64,000 nucleotides of DNA, taken from assembly GCA_963664255.1 (NCBI GenBank), contig OY760938.1:1984001-2048000 (forward strand). Reading direction: 5' to 3'. Below are positions 33,481-42,083 of the stretch, in pieces (position 1 is the stretch's first letter; each line of letters starts with the position of its first letter). Position numbers and translations under genes: made by a program. Below the pieces are notes generated by a model, which had not been told where the DNA came from, did not search any database, and saw only the letters and a program-made list of their open reading frames with translations. This DNA is from G963663775 sp963664255. GTDB lineage: Bacteria; Bacillota; Clostridia; Oscillospirales; Butyricicoccaceae.

Positions 33481-35649
33481 ATGAAAAAACGAGAAATTAC
33501 AAGACTTATGCCAGGAGAAGCACATAAGCGCATACAGTCGGCACAAACCATTGTTGTCATCGGACCGACATCATCTGGAAAGAGTACTTTTATTTATGCC
33601 TTGGTTAACCATCGAATTATTAAGTTTATTCTTGTAGGCATTGGTGATAAGTGTCAGACGACTATCATTCCCTGTAGCTTTCTTTTTGATGAAAGAATTG
33701 CAAAGGATGAATTTTTTTCAATGAGAATCAAAACTAAGGAGTTTTCTGCCAAAACTATTCATTTAGAAATTCTTGAAATGCTGGCAAAGCAATTTACTTC
33801 AAATGGCATGTGTGCAGAGGACACTTTGGACTCAATTGATGAGACAGTATTTCAGAGCGTGCTAGAGCCAGAGAATGCAGCATACCATTTAGGAAAGATA
33901 GCAGAGAAGATATCAATCGAAGAGTTTAAAAATGCTATATCGGATATTATTACTGCTATTGAGAACGTAGAACCAGCTTTCAATGATCGCGTAAGAGATA
34001 AAAAGAAAGAATTGGAAAAACACAAAGTTGCTATTTCTATAATCCGAAAAATGGTGTTCGAAGAATTATGGAACTCAATGGAGTCAGAAATTTTAGATAA
34101 TTATTATGCGTGGCTAAAATCAATAGGTGATGAGATTACCAATATGCTGAATTTGTTAGTTGGTGCTGGAAATTGCATAGGTGAAATTAATGAATACAGT
34201 GTGGATGAAGATGATTCTCTTCCGTATGGTGGCAATATTCTTCAGTCATTATTTGATCCGTTTCAACCTTTTAGTTTAGTTGTGGAAGATATTGTGGTGT
34301 CTTGTAGACCACGTGCAGAGTTGATAGAAATGGTTGATGAGGATAATCCGCTTCGTTTTTGCTTAAGAGACACCATGGGCCTTAATCAGATTGATATGGA
34401 TGATAATTCAATTAAGGATGCGCTGGACATCGCTTTGAACTGTAGTCCAGATAGTATTCTTCTTCTTATGAACTTGGAAGAAAGAGAGGATGTTATTGCC
34501 GATTGCTGTGATGTCATTGGAGCGAAAATTGGTAAGGCAAAAAAACTTGATGTGCCAGTAAATGTTATTTTTACAAAAGCTGACAGGATTATTGGTAATA
34601 TCATCAATAAGGCTGATAAGGAAACAGTAGAATTAACACAAGCAGATTATAATAAGCATATAGCTCGAGCAATTGCTTCAATGGAAGTATCAATCGAAAG
34701 ATACTTAAAAAAATTGCCACAGGAGAGCGCAACATGGTTATCCATTCGATATTTAGAGGAGAGCATTGATCCTATTCAGATTGCATTGCGAACACTTGAT
34801 TCAGAGAAACTCATTAAATTCAAACCAGAAGGGCTTTATCAGAAGATTGATTCAGTAGTACGCGATACACAGTATCGAATTCTTCCAAAGGGAATGAAAG
34901 AACCGCTTTTTGTTACTGTAAAGGATGCAGAACTACCAGCAGTTAGTCTTAAGATTGATGGTTCAATTATTGCAGATGTTTTTAATCGAGTACGAACAAC
35001 TCTTACTGAGGATAAAGCTGTGGTGAATGGGTATCTCATCAAAGAGGCACACACTATTAGCGGTAAAAGTGTAGTGACATATTATGGTAAGTTGCAGAGG
35101 GGTCAAGGACATACTACGAGAGCTTACGTGTATGGCAATTTTAGCATCAATATGAAAGGTATGCTGAACAAGGTTCTTTGCGACACTATTCCAGATTTCA
35201 TAACATTGTATGAGTCTGAAGTCGTTAGCACCTTGGCAGATAATTTGACTGAGTCCGAAATTGACCGAATGATAGAGGTTTTTGATGCAAATCGTCAAAT
35301 AACAGAGTTTGCATTTGCTGATATTAATCCAGCAATTTTTGATGGGCTCCCTTTAAAGATTCGAAAGTTACAGAAGCTACATCTCATTTTTAGACATTAC
35401 TTTAATTCTTCAGAGAAATATTATATGGTGATGGATAAAGTGGCATTTAAACTATCATATGGAAATAAACAGATTCAACATGTAATTGATAAGGTATATA
35501 ATAAACCTATTAGTTACGATGCAACTATTCGTGAAATGCAGGAGTCCTTCTGGAAATTATTTGGGACAGATCAATTTGCTAACATAATTGCAGAAGAGAT
35601 TGGAGATGCAATGACCGAACTTGTTAATAAAATGTTTATTATTATATAG
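33481..35649 (+). CDS. large dynamin-like GTPase
   Basis: The 722-residue protein has a P-loop GPTSSGKST (residues 28-36), a DTMG switch II (in FCLRDTMGLNQ, about residue 300) and FTKAD as guanine motif (about residue 363). The P-loop and switch are separated by a large helical insert (about 80-250). A long C-terminal helical half follows. This is the layout of dynamin-superfamily or related septin/GIMAP-type GTPases, several of which act in phage defence at membranes. No membrane span is seen. IS110 copy 2 sits in its ribosome site but leaves GGGAGG nine bases before the ATG, so it may still be translated. The precise family is unknown to me. Confidence 0.7.
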   Translation: MKKREITRLMPGEAHKRIQSAQTIVVIGPTSSGKSTFIYALVNHRIIKFILVGIGDKCQTTIIPCSFLFDERIAKDEFFSMRIKTKEFSAKTIHLEILEMLAKQFTSNGMCAEDTLDSIDETVFQSVLEPENAAYHLGKIAEKISIEEFKNAISDIITAIENVEPAFNDRVRDKKKELEKHKVAISIIRKMVFEELWNSMESEILDNYYAWLKSIGDEITNMLNLLVGAGNCIGEINEYSVDEDDSLPYGGNILQSLFDPFQPFSLVVEDIVVSCRPRAELIEMVDEDNPLRFCLRDTMGLNQIDMDDNSIKDALDIALNCSPDSILLLMNLEEREDVIADCCDVIGAKIGKAKKLDVPVNVIFTKADRIIGNIINKADKETVELTQADYNKHIARAIASMEVSIERYLKKLPQESATWLSIRYLEESIDPIQIALRTLDSEKLIKFKPEGLYQKIDSVVRDTQYRILPKGMKEPLFVTVKDAELPAVSLKIDGSIIADVFNRVRTTLTEDKAVVNGYLIKEAHTISGKSVVTYYGKLQRGQGHTTRAYVYGNFSINMKGMLNKVLCDTIPDFITLYESEVVSTLADNLTESEIDRMIEVFDANRQITEFAFADINPAIFDGLPLKIRKLQKLHLIFRHYFNSSEKYYMVMDKVAFKLSYGNKQIQHVIDKVYNKPISYDATIREMQESFWKLFGTDQFANIIAEEIGDAMTELVNKMFIII

Positions 35650-35732
35650 TTTGTTTCTTTGGAAAGTACCAATGCAATTATGGAAACCACTCACGCCAAG
35701 GCCTTACCAGGTCTTGGCAACATCAGTTTTGT

Positions 35733-37391
35733 CTACTCAAGGCATGTTGAGACGTGCGTACTTTTGTCCCACAAAAACCCACAAACATTTCCACCGTCTT
35801 TATAAACGGGAAAATTGAATAAAATAGACTTCAAAGGCAATTCAGCCTCATCACATGGAAAAATCTCTATCTCTTTGATTAGCGAAGAAATTAGAGATTT
35901 TTTCTCTTCATCGCTGATTTTATCATACACTTTATCAAAGTTTGCCAGCAGGGTGTAGATGCTTTCCAATGTGATGGCATCTTGCTCCACGGCTTTGCGG
36001 CGCAGCTTTACATCTTCAATCTTTTCTTCCAGTTCTACAATGGTGTCATACAGTCCATCAAGACGAAGAGTCATATCGTGGAGCTTGCGTTCCCTAAAAC
36101 GAGTATCTTCCGGCAGACTGTCAATTTCATTTTCAAGACGGGTTTTATTAAGCTCGACCTCTCGCAGTTTGGATTCATAATTGCTTAGTTCTCTGTTTAA
36201 AGTAGAAGTGTCAATTTCCTTGCCTATCCTTGATTTGATTTCTGCTGCAAAATCTTGATTTTTTATCAGCTCTCTGATTGCCTCAATGACAAGCGGCTCA
36301 ATGTCAGTTTTCTTAAGCATAGCTTTATAATCACAGCTTTTTCCCCGTGCTGTTCGAGATTTACTGCACACATAATAGTAAATCTCTTGATATGTACCGT
36401 CTTTATTTGTCCAAGCGTGTTTATTGGTGTACATCGGGCCACCGCATTTCGGGCATTTTAAAATACCACTTAATAAGTGCGTCCTGTCCCGACCAATTTT
36501 AGATGGGGATTTTATGCCTGTTATTTCTCGCTTTTCATGTGCTTTGCTCCAGAGTTCCTCATCTATGATAGCCTCGTGCTGACCGTCTGCAATAATGTAT
36601 TCATCTTGGTGTACTTGGCGGTATTCATTTTTTGTGCCTTTGACCTTTTCTCTTGTCCGTCTGCCAAAAGCAATTTTTCCAGAGTATACAGGATTGTCGA
36701 TTATCATTCTGACGAAATGTGTACTCCACTGAGAGAGAGTACCGTTGGCACGTTTGATTTTTTGGATACCCTGCAAGTTAAGATAGTTGGCAATTTTATA
36801 AAATCCCATATCGCCATTTACATATTTATCAAAGATAATTCGTACTGCTCCGGCTTCATCTTCTTGGATATAGAGTTGCTTATCTTTGAGGTAGTAACCA
36901 TAGGGAGCAAACCCGCCATTCCAGCCACCTTGACGGGCTTTTTCTTTTCTACCATTCATTGTCTGCTCTATGATATTTTCACGTTCTATTTCAGCAACAG
37001 CAGACAACACTGAAATCAAAAGCTTTCCGCTTGTTTGCGAGGAATCAATCCCTTCCTCAATGCAAATTAAGTTTACGCCAAAGGATTGAACGTGTTCCAA
37101 AGAATTTAAAATATCGGCTGCGTTTCTGCCAAAGCGGGAGAGCTTATAGACTAAGATATAGTCAATCTCTAACCCATTTTCAATATCACACAGCATTTGT
37201 TTAAAAGCGGGTCTGCCTTCTATGGATTTGCCCGATTTACCAGCATCTTCGTAAATGTCTACAATCTCCATTTCTTCTCTGTCTGCAAAACGCTTTAAGC
37301 TGTTTTTCTGCCCGTCCAAGCTGAACCCATCAACCTGCATTTCGGTACTTACACGAGGGTAAAGTACACATTTTTTTCCACTCCTATTCAT
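35733..37391 (-). CDS. large serine recombinase
   Basis: The 552-residue protein has an N-terminal resolvase domain (catalytic Ser in CVLYPRVSTEMQ, about residue 15), a recombinase domain (GGFAPYGYYLK), a zinc ribbon (LLSGILKCPKCGG ... YYVCSKS) and a coiled coil. It catalyses integration and excision of its element without homology. The ATG at 37391 has GGAGG nine bases upstream. The last residues (DKSTHVSTCLE) differ from the usual THVETV-type end because they run across the element junction. A 53-residue gene just upstream may be its accessory factor. Confidence 0.93.
   Translation of the reverse strand: MNRSGKKCVLYPRVSTEMQVDGFSLDGQKNSLKRFADREEMEIVDIYEDAGKSGKSIEGRPAFKQMLCDIENGLEIDYILVYKLSRFGRNAADILNSLEHVQSFGVNLICIEEGIDSSQTSGKLLISVLSAVAEIERENIIEQTMNGRKEKARQGGWNGGFAPYGYYLKDKQLYIQEDEAGAVRIIFDKYVNGDMGFYKIANYLNLQGIQKIKRANGTLSQWSTHFVRMIIDNPVYSGKIAFGRRTREKVKGTKNEYRQVHQDEYIIADGQHEAIIDEELWSKAHEKREITGIKSPSKIGRDRTHLLSGILKCPKCGGPMYTNKHAWTNKDGTYQEIYYYVCSKSRTARGKSCDYKAMLKKTDIEPLVIEAIRELIKNQDFAAEIKSRIGKEIDTSTLNRELSNYESKLREVELNKTRLENEIDSLPEDTRFRERKLHDMTLRLDGLYDTIVELEEKIEDVKLRRKAVEQDAITLESIYTLLANFDKVYDKISDEEKKSLISSLIKEIEIFPCDEAELPLKSILFNFPVYKDGGNVCGFLWDKSTHVSTCLE
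35735..35808 (+). other. attachment-site candidate encoding an rlmD-like C-terminal motif
   Basis: The plus strand here reads SRHVETCVLLSHKNPQ in one frame, the C-terminal signature of RumA/RlmD methylases, and stops soon after. The same bases on the minus strand encode the last residues of the serine recombinase. Elements that integrate at the 3' end of rumA carry such overlaps. This therefore looks like one end (attL or attR) of a serine-recombinase element that extends to the right. Confidence 0.6.
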
Positions 37392-37446
37392 AGTAGTTGA
37401 CCTCCAATAAATCATTGGAAAACATCAATCCATAAGCACTGCTCTT

Positions 37447-37608
37447 TTAGATATCATGATTGATTTCTTCTAAGACCTCTGCACCATGTTTTTCTATAAT
37501 CTGAGAAAGCACATTGATAAAATCCTGATATGCTTTGACTTTCTCATAGGATTTAGGCGGTGTAGCAGCCGTAGCAGTAGGATCAGGTGCATTTTTGATA
37601 TTTTCCAT
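37447..37608 (-). CDS. small element protein upstream of the serine recombinase
   Basis: The 53-residue product starts MENIKNAPDPTATAATPPKS and ends EVLEEINHDI. GGAGGTGATT stands before the ATG, an excellent ribosome site. The N terminus resembles the TnpW-like small proteins of clostridial transposons (MEN...P-rich, PPK). It lies 55 bases upstream of the recombinase gene on the same strand. A role in excision control is a guess. Confidence 0.6.
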   Translation of the reverse strand: MENIKNAPDPTATAATPPKSYEKVKAYQDFINVLSQIIEKHGAEVLEEINHDI

Positions 37609-37693
37609 TCGCAATCACCTCCAAGTGTATTGCTTATATAAAGTATAAGCATATATAGCATTTATGAAAAGTTTGTCACTGCATCATTTATTG

Positions 37694-37746
37694 TAAAACC
37701 AAGCACACCGCAAATTTGCTTAAAACAAAAATGCGGTGTGGTTAGT
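37694..37746. terminator. hairpin ACACCGCA / TGCGGTGT
   Basis: AACCAAGCACACCGCA pairs imperfectly with TGCGGTGTGGTTAG, TTTT follows. Possibly the end of a lost plus-strand gene. Confidence 0.5.
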
Positions 37747-37747
37747 T

Positions 37748-37880
37748 TTATCTGTTTGCCATATTTGCCACGCACCCTGGCAAGGGGATATTTTGAGCTG
37801 CCGTTAGCTCGGCATCATAGCCCCGCAATACCGTATGTGCTTGTCCCAAAAGCTTCGCATACCGCAGGAACTCCCCCTCA
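37748..37880 (-). pseudogene. C-terminal fragment of an unidentified protein
   Basis: On the minus strand one frame reads GEFLRYAKLLGQAHTVLRGY, then DAELTAAQN, and stops. It looks like coding sequence but has no start. Farther upstream (about 38080-38150) a second scrap reads YVAEKQSDIMGTAMMIAV. A plus-strand frame at 37835-38257 overlaps these and lacks a ribosome site, so I treat the whole stretch 37748-38257 as gene debris. Confidence 0.35.
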
Positions 37881-38295
37881 AGTCTGTGGGAGGTCGTGAG
37901 AAAGTATCATTATCCCTTATGTGTGTTATTGCGGCGAACGTGCTACCATTCGGTCTAATGGCTGCATTTATCGCTCCGACTGCTGTATTTACCCTTGCTC
38001 ATAAAGGCTCTAATCAATTATTTGGTTTCCTATTTTGGCAAGTGTGTTACAGCAATCATCATGGCGGTGCCCATTATGTCGCTTTGCTTTTCAGCCACAT
38101 AAGTTTCGTACTCAAAATACCGTATATTCGGTTGTCAAGGAACAATGGAAGAAAATATCTCCCTTCATTAACCATGACAAAAATAGGAAAAAAGTTGCTC
38201 CCTTTAAGTATGCTTTTGTATTCATACATAATCTGTTTCACCTTGTTCACTGGGTAGAAAAAAGTTAAGAAAAAGGTTTAATGTTTAATGTTTAA

Positions 38296-38331
38296 AATAC
38301 ATATGCAATACATATGTAAATACATATGTAA
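38296..38331. promoter_or_regulatory. three tandem ATACATATG repeats
   Basis: ATACATATG occurs three times with starts 11-12 bases apart; two copies extend to the palindrome TACATATGTA. They lie upstream of the promoter (TTGTGT at 38376, 17 bases, TAAAAT at 38399) of the restriction operon. They are a likely operator for the HTH protein encoded next. Confidence 0.65.
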
Positions 38332-38375
38332 ACGGCTAGAATATAAAGATTGTCTTTATTAATGGCGAATAAACA

Positions 38376-38404
38376 TTGTGTTCTCAAAGATTTTATGTTA
38401 AAAT
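38376..38404 (+). promoter_or_regulatory. promoter of the hsd/Kiwa operon
   Basis: TTGTGT, 17-base spacer, TAAAAT, about 55 bases before the first gene. Confidence 0.6.
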
Positions 38405-38458
38405 GAACAAAACCAAGTAAGACACGTAAATAAAACCAAACTTTTAGCGAGGTGCAAA

Positions 38459-38686
38459 ATGAGAGTTAGTTATAAAAAATTATGGAAATTACTAATTGAT
38501 AGAGATATGAAAAAGAGAGATTTACAGACTATTGCAGGTATCAGTTCATCGTCAATTGCTAAGCTCTCTAAAAATGAATATGTAAGTATGGATGTGCTAG
38601 TAAAGGTCTGTGTTGCTTTAAAGGCTGATATTTCAGATGTAATTGAGTTAGTACCAGACGAAAAAGAAGAGAGCGAGGATAAATAA
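38459..38686 (+). CDS. Cro/CI-type regulator of the restriction operon
   Basis: The 75-residue HTH_3/HTH_26 protein has DLQTIAGISSSSIAKLSKNEYVSMDVLVKVCVALKADISDVIEL as its core, followed by an acidic tail. Such proteins commonly head type I restriction operons on mobile elements. The stop abuts the hsdM start, so translation is coupled. The tandem palindromes upstream are its probable binding sites. Confidence 0.85.
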   Translation: MRVSYKKLWKLLIDRDMKKRDLQTIAGISSSSIAKLSKNEYVSMDVLVKVCVALKADISDVIELVPDEKEESEDK

Positions 38687-40315
38687 ATGGCAAAAGCTAA
38701 AAAAGAAAAGAAAGAATTACCTGTTGAGCAGGTGCTGTGGTCGGCTGCAGATGCGTTGCGTAAAAACATGGATGCAGCTGAATATAAACATGTTGTACTA
38801 GGTCTCATATTCTTAAAGTACATATCTGATAATTTTTATGAATTGTATAGTAAATTTGAAGCTGGCGAAGGTGAATACGAGGGCGCTAACCCCGATGACC
38901 CATACGAATACCGTGCAGAGGGCGTGTTTTACGTCCCACCACAAGCTCGTTGGGATTATCTGCAAGGAAGAGCAAAGCTTTCCTCTATCGGTAAAGATGT
39001 TGACGATGCTATGGATGCCATCGAAAAGGATAATCCTTCGCTAAAAGGCGTTTTACCAAAGGAATATGCCAAAGAAAAGTTGGATAAGCAATCTCTGGGT
39101 GGTTTAATCGATAAAATAAGTGGCATTGCATTGGGCGACAGTATTTCTCGTTCCAATGATGTTTTAGGGCGTGTATATGAATATTTTCTCGGACAGTTTG
39201 CTCTTGCCGAAGGTAAAAAGGGTGGTCAGTTCTACACACCACAATGCGTTGTTAGGTTGCTTGTCGAAATGCTTGAGCCTTACGAGGGTAGAGTTTTAGA
39301 CCCTTGCTGTGGTAGTGGTGGTATGTTTGTGCAAAGCGAAAAGTTTATTGAGGCACACGCAGACCGTTATAATGGGAAAACAAGCGAAATTGATAAATTG
39401 TTTGACAGCGTTGTGTCTGTATACGGACAAGAAAGCAACCAAACCACTTGGCGTCTTTGTAAAATGAATCTTGCGCTTCGTGGTATTGATAGTACCAATG
39501 TAAAGTGGAACAACGAAGGTTCTTTCCTTAATGATGCACACCCCGATCTCAAGGCTGATTTTGTGATTGCAAACCCACCATTTAATGACAGTGATTGGAG
39601 TGGTGAATTGCTTCGTAATGATGGTCGTTGGCATTATGCAAAAGATAATCCACCTCCGGCAGGTAATGCGAATTATGCATGGATTCAGCACTTCCTTTAT
39701 CACCTTTCACCAAAAGGAACAGCGGGTTTTGTTTTGGCAAAGGGTTCACTATCAAGTAAAACAAACGGTGAGGACAAAATAAGAAAGGCTCTCATCGATA
39801 CTGGCTTGGTGGATTGTATTGTAAACTTACCCACAAAATTGTTTTTGAACACTCAAATACCTGCTTGTCTATGGTTTTTGTCACGTGAAAAAGAAAATGA
39901 CCCTAACCACCCACGTAGAAATAAAATTTTGTTTATTGATGCTCGTAACATGGGCAAGCTGATCAGTCGTAAAACAAGAGAATTGACAAGTGGTGCAGAG
40001 GGCGAAGAAACAAATGATATTCAGCGGATAGCAGACACCTACCACAAATGGAAAAAGAATGATGGTAGTTATGAGGATATTCCTGGTTTTTGTAAATCTG
40101 CTGACCTCGATGGTGAAGGTGGAGTAAAAGCACTGGATTATGTATTAACACCCGGAAGGTATATCGGTCTTGCAGATGATGATGAAGAATTCGATTTTAA
40201 CGATCGAGTGGCAACCCTTACCGCAGAGCTTGAAAAACAGATGTTTGAAAGTATTGAACTTGATAAACGCATCAGAGAAAACCTTGAAAAAGTTGAGGTG
40301 AAAAGTGGTGAGTGA
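38687..40315 (+). CDS. hsdM: type I restriction-modification methylase subunit
   Basis: The 542-residue HsdM has an N-terminal helical HsdM_N domain (VLWSAADALRKNMDAAEYKHVVLGLIFLKYISD, in two parts), SAM motif I (VLDPCCGSGGMFVQS) and catalytic NPPF (ADFVIANPPFNDSDW). HsdM2-HsdS methylates adenines in a split site and, with HsdR, forms the restricting complex. It overlaps hsdS by eleven bases. Length and motifs are intact. Confidence 0.95.
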   Translation: MAKAKKEKKELPVEQVLWSAADALRKNMDAAEYKHVVLGLIFLKYISDNFYELYSKFEAGEGEYEGANPDDPYEYRAEGVFYVPPQARWDYLQGRAKLSSIGKDVDDAMDAIEKDNPSLKGVLPKEYAKEKLDKQSLGGLIDKISGIALGDSISRSNDVLGRVYEYFLGQFALAEGKKGGQFYTPQCVVRLLVEMLEPYEGRVLDPCCGSGGMFVQSEKFIEAHADRYNGKTSEIDKLFDSVVSVYGQESNQTTWRLCKMNLALRGIDSTNVKWNNEGSFLNDAHPDLKADFVIANPPFNDSDWSGELLRNDGRWHYAKDNPPPAGNANYAWIQHFLYHLSPKGTAGFVLAKGSLSSKTNGEDKIRKALIDTGLVDCIVNLPTKLFLNTQIPACLWFLSREKENDPNHPRRNKILFIDARNMGKLISRKTRELTSGAEGEETNDIQRIADTYHKWKKNDGSYEDIPGFCKSADLDGEGGVKALDYVLTPGRYIGLADDDEEFDFNDRVATLTAELEKQMFESIELDKRIRENLEKVEVKSGE

Positions 40316-41486
40316 GTGGAAATCAAAAAGGTTAGGCACAATGTGTACTAAAATAGGTAGTGGTGCAACTCCAACAGGAGGTCAAGAAAGCTATATAGAG
40401 CAGGGAATATCTTTAATTAGGAGCCAAAATGTATCAGATTATATGTTTCTATACGAGGGGCTTGCACATATTGATAATGAGCAGGCTAGAAAATTGGATA
40501 ATGTTACTATAGAAAAAGATGATGTACTTATTAATATTACAGGCGATTCAGTTGCTAGGGTATGTTCTGTTCCTAATACCATACTGCCTGCTCGAGTAAA
40601 TCAGCATGTAGCTATCATACGAGCTGATGGTTTTCAGTTGAATAAACACTTTACCAAATATACTCTTTTAGCTATGAAGGATCATTTGCTTAGCATATCT
40701 GAAATTGGAGCTACACGAAGGGCATTAACAAAAGGAATGCTAGAAAATTTAGAACTTTTGACTCCTGATTTTCCAGAACAACAAGCCATTGCAGAAGTTC
40801 TATCTTCACTTGACGATAAAATAGAATTATTAAATCGCCAAAACAAAACCCTTGAAGATTTGGCACAGACTTATTTTAGACAGTGGTTTGTAGAGGGCAA
40901 CAATAACGATAATATTTTTGTTTCAGACCTTGCGAAGCTAGATAATGTGAGCGTAAATCCATCAAAGAAGCCACTGGAATCTTTTTATCATTACAGCATA
41001 CCGTCTTTCGATGACGGGCATACCCCTATTATCGAATTGGGGCAAGCCATTTTAAGCAACAAATATATTGTGCAGCCAAACACTATTTTAATTTCAAAAC
41101 TAAACCCAATAAAACCTCGCATTTGGAGAATTGGTGAAACTGTAGCGTCAAACAGCGTGTGCTCTACAGAGTTTCAAGTATTAAAGCCGTTTGATATGAA
41201 ATACTATTTATTCTTGTATTGCTTGATGAAGTCTTATGATGTAGTTCAATCATTTGCTATGAGTGCATCTGGCACAAGCGGTAGTCATCAGAGAATCCGG
41301 CCAGAATATATAACAGAGGTTGAAACACCTGCTCCAGATGGTATATTACTTGATAAATTTAATGAAGTGTTTACACCTGTTATGGAAAAGGTGGATAAAA
41401 ACCAAGCCGAAATAATCACTCTACAAAAATTAAGAGATACCCTACTTCCGAAGCTTATCAGCGGTGAGGTTAGGGTCAAAATGTAA
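40305..41486 (+). CDS. hsdS: type I restriction-modification specificity subunit
   Basis: The 393-residue HsdS shows two target-recognition domains, the first beginning RLGTMCTKIGSGATPTGG. Two conserved helical spacers separate and close them: PEQQAIAEVLSSLDDKIELLNRQNKTLEDL and LQKLRDTLLPKLISGEV (each shown only in part). It sets the DNA sequence recognised by both methylase and nuclease. The GTG start lies inside the end of hsdM after GAGGTG. Confidence 0.93.
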   Translation: MVSEWKSKRLGTMCTKIGSGATPTGGQESYIEQGISLIRSQNVSDYMFLYEGLAHIDNEQARKLDNVTIEKDDVLINITGDSVARVCSVPNTILPARVNQHVAIIRADGFQLNKHFTKYTLLAMKDHLLSISEIGATRRALTKGMLENLELLTPDFPEQQAIAEVLSSLDDKIELLNRQNKTLEDLAQTYFRQWFVEGNNNDNIFVSDLAKLDNVSVNPSKKPLESFYHYSIPSFDDGHTPIIELGQAILSNKYIVQPNTILISKLNPIKPRIWRIGETVASNSVCSTEFQVLKPFDMKYYLFLYCLMKSYDVVQSFAMSASGTSGSHQRIRPEYITEVETPAPDGILLDKFNEVFTPVMEKVDKNQAEIITLQKLRDTLLPKLISGEVRVKM

Positions 41487-41495
41487 GGAGTAATT

Positions 41496-42080
41496 ATGCA
41501 AAACAGAAAAAACAATGTTAGACTAAAAGTAAAAATGTATATTTTATCCTTGTGGCTACTATTTTGTTTCATCAGTATAGCCACGCTGGATTTTAATATA
41601 ATATGCAAAAGCTTTTGTGCTGAAAAGATAGACTGGTTGAATATGTTGACTGGAAATTTTATTCCAATTGTTTGCATCATAATGCTCGTGTTGTGCATAA
41701 TATTTTACTTTCAATTCAAGCATGAGCTAAGTGGTACTACTCAGTTGCCTTTAAAGGTAACCAAGGTGTGCAATAGGAATGCAGATTATTTAGCTTTTCT
41801 ATCTACTTATATTATACCTCTTGTATTTGTTAACTTTGATTCAAAAAGGCAAGTACTGATATTGATATTGCTACTTATTTCAATAGGTTTTATGTATGTG
41901 AAAACAGACATGTTTCTATCGAATCCCACACTAGCATTGTTGGGTTACAAAATCAATGATATTAAAACAGAAAACGGAGATATATGCGGAATTATGATAT
42001 CCCAAGGCGATATTGAAGAGAATGAAAAAATACGATATATAAGACTAGACAGAAACGCGTTTTTTGTCAGGAAGGTGTAA
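41496..42080 (+). CDS. kwaA: Kiwa membrane protein KwaA
   Basis: The 194-residue protein has about four membrane segments (MYILSLWLLFCFISIATLDF, NFIPIVCIIMLVLCIIFYF, FLSTYIIPLVFVNF, VLILILLLISIGFMYV) and a soluble C-terminal tail. KwaA of the Kiwa antiphage system is a four-span inner-membrane protein of this size found directly before KwaB. It is proposed to sense events at the membrane during phage attachment. Identification rests on topology, size and the adjoining DUF4868 gene, three bases away. AAGGAG precedes the ATG. Confidence 0.78.
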   Translation: MQNRKNNVRLKVKMYILSLWLLFCFISIATLDFNIICKSFCAEKIDWLNMLTGNFIPIVCIIMLVLCIIFYFQFKHELSGTTQLPLKVTKVCNRNADYLAFLSTYIIPLVFVNFDSKRQVLILILLLISIGFMYVKTDMFLSNPTLALLGYKINDIKTENGDICGIMISQGDIEENEKIRYIRLDRNAFFVRKV

Positions 42081-42083
42081 AAT

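Noticed and set aside
37835..38257. A 140-codon plus-strand frame with hydrophobic stretches
   Set aside because: No ribosome site, and the opposite strand shows fragments that look more like real coding debris. Treated as a relic region.
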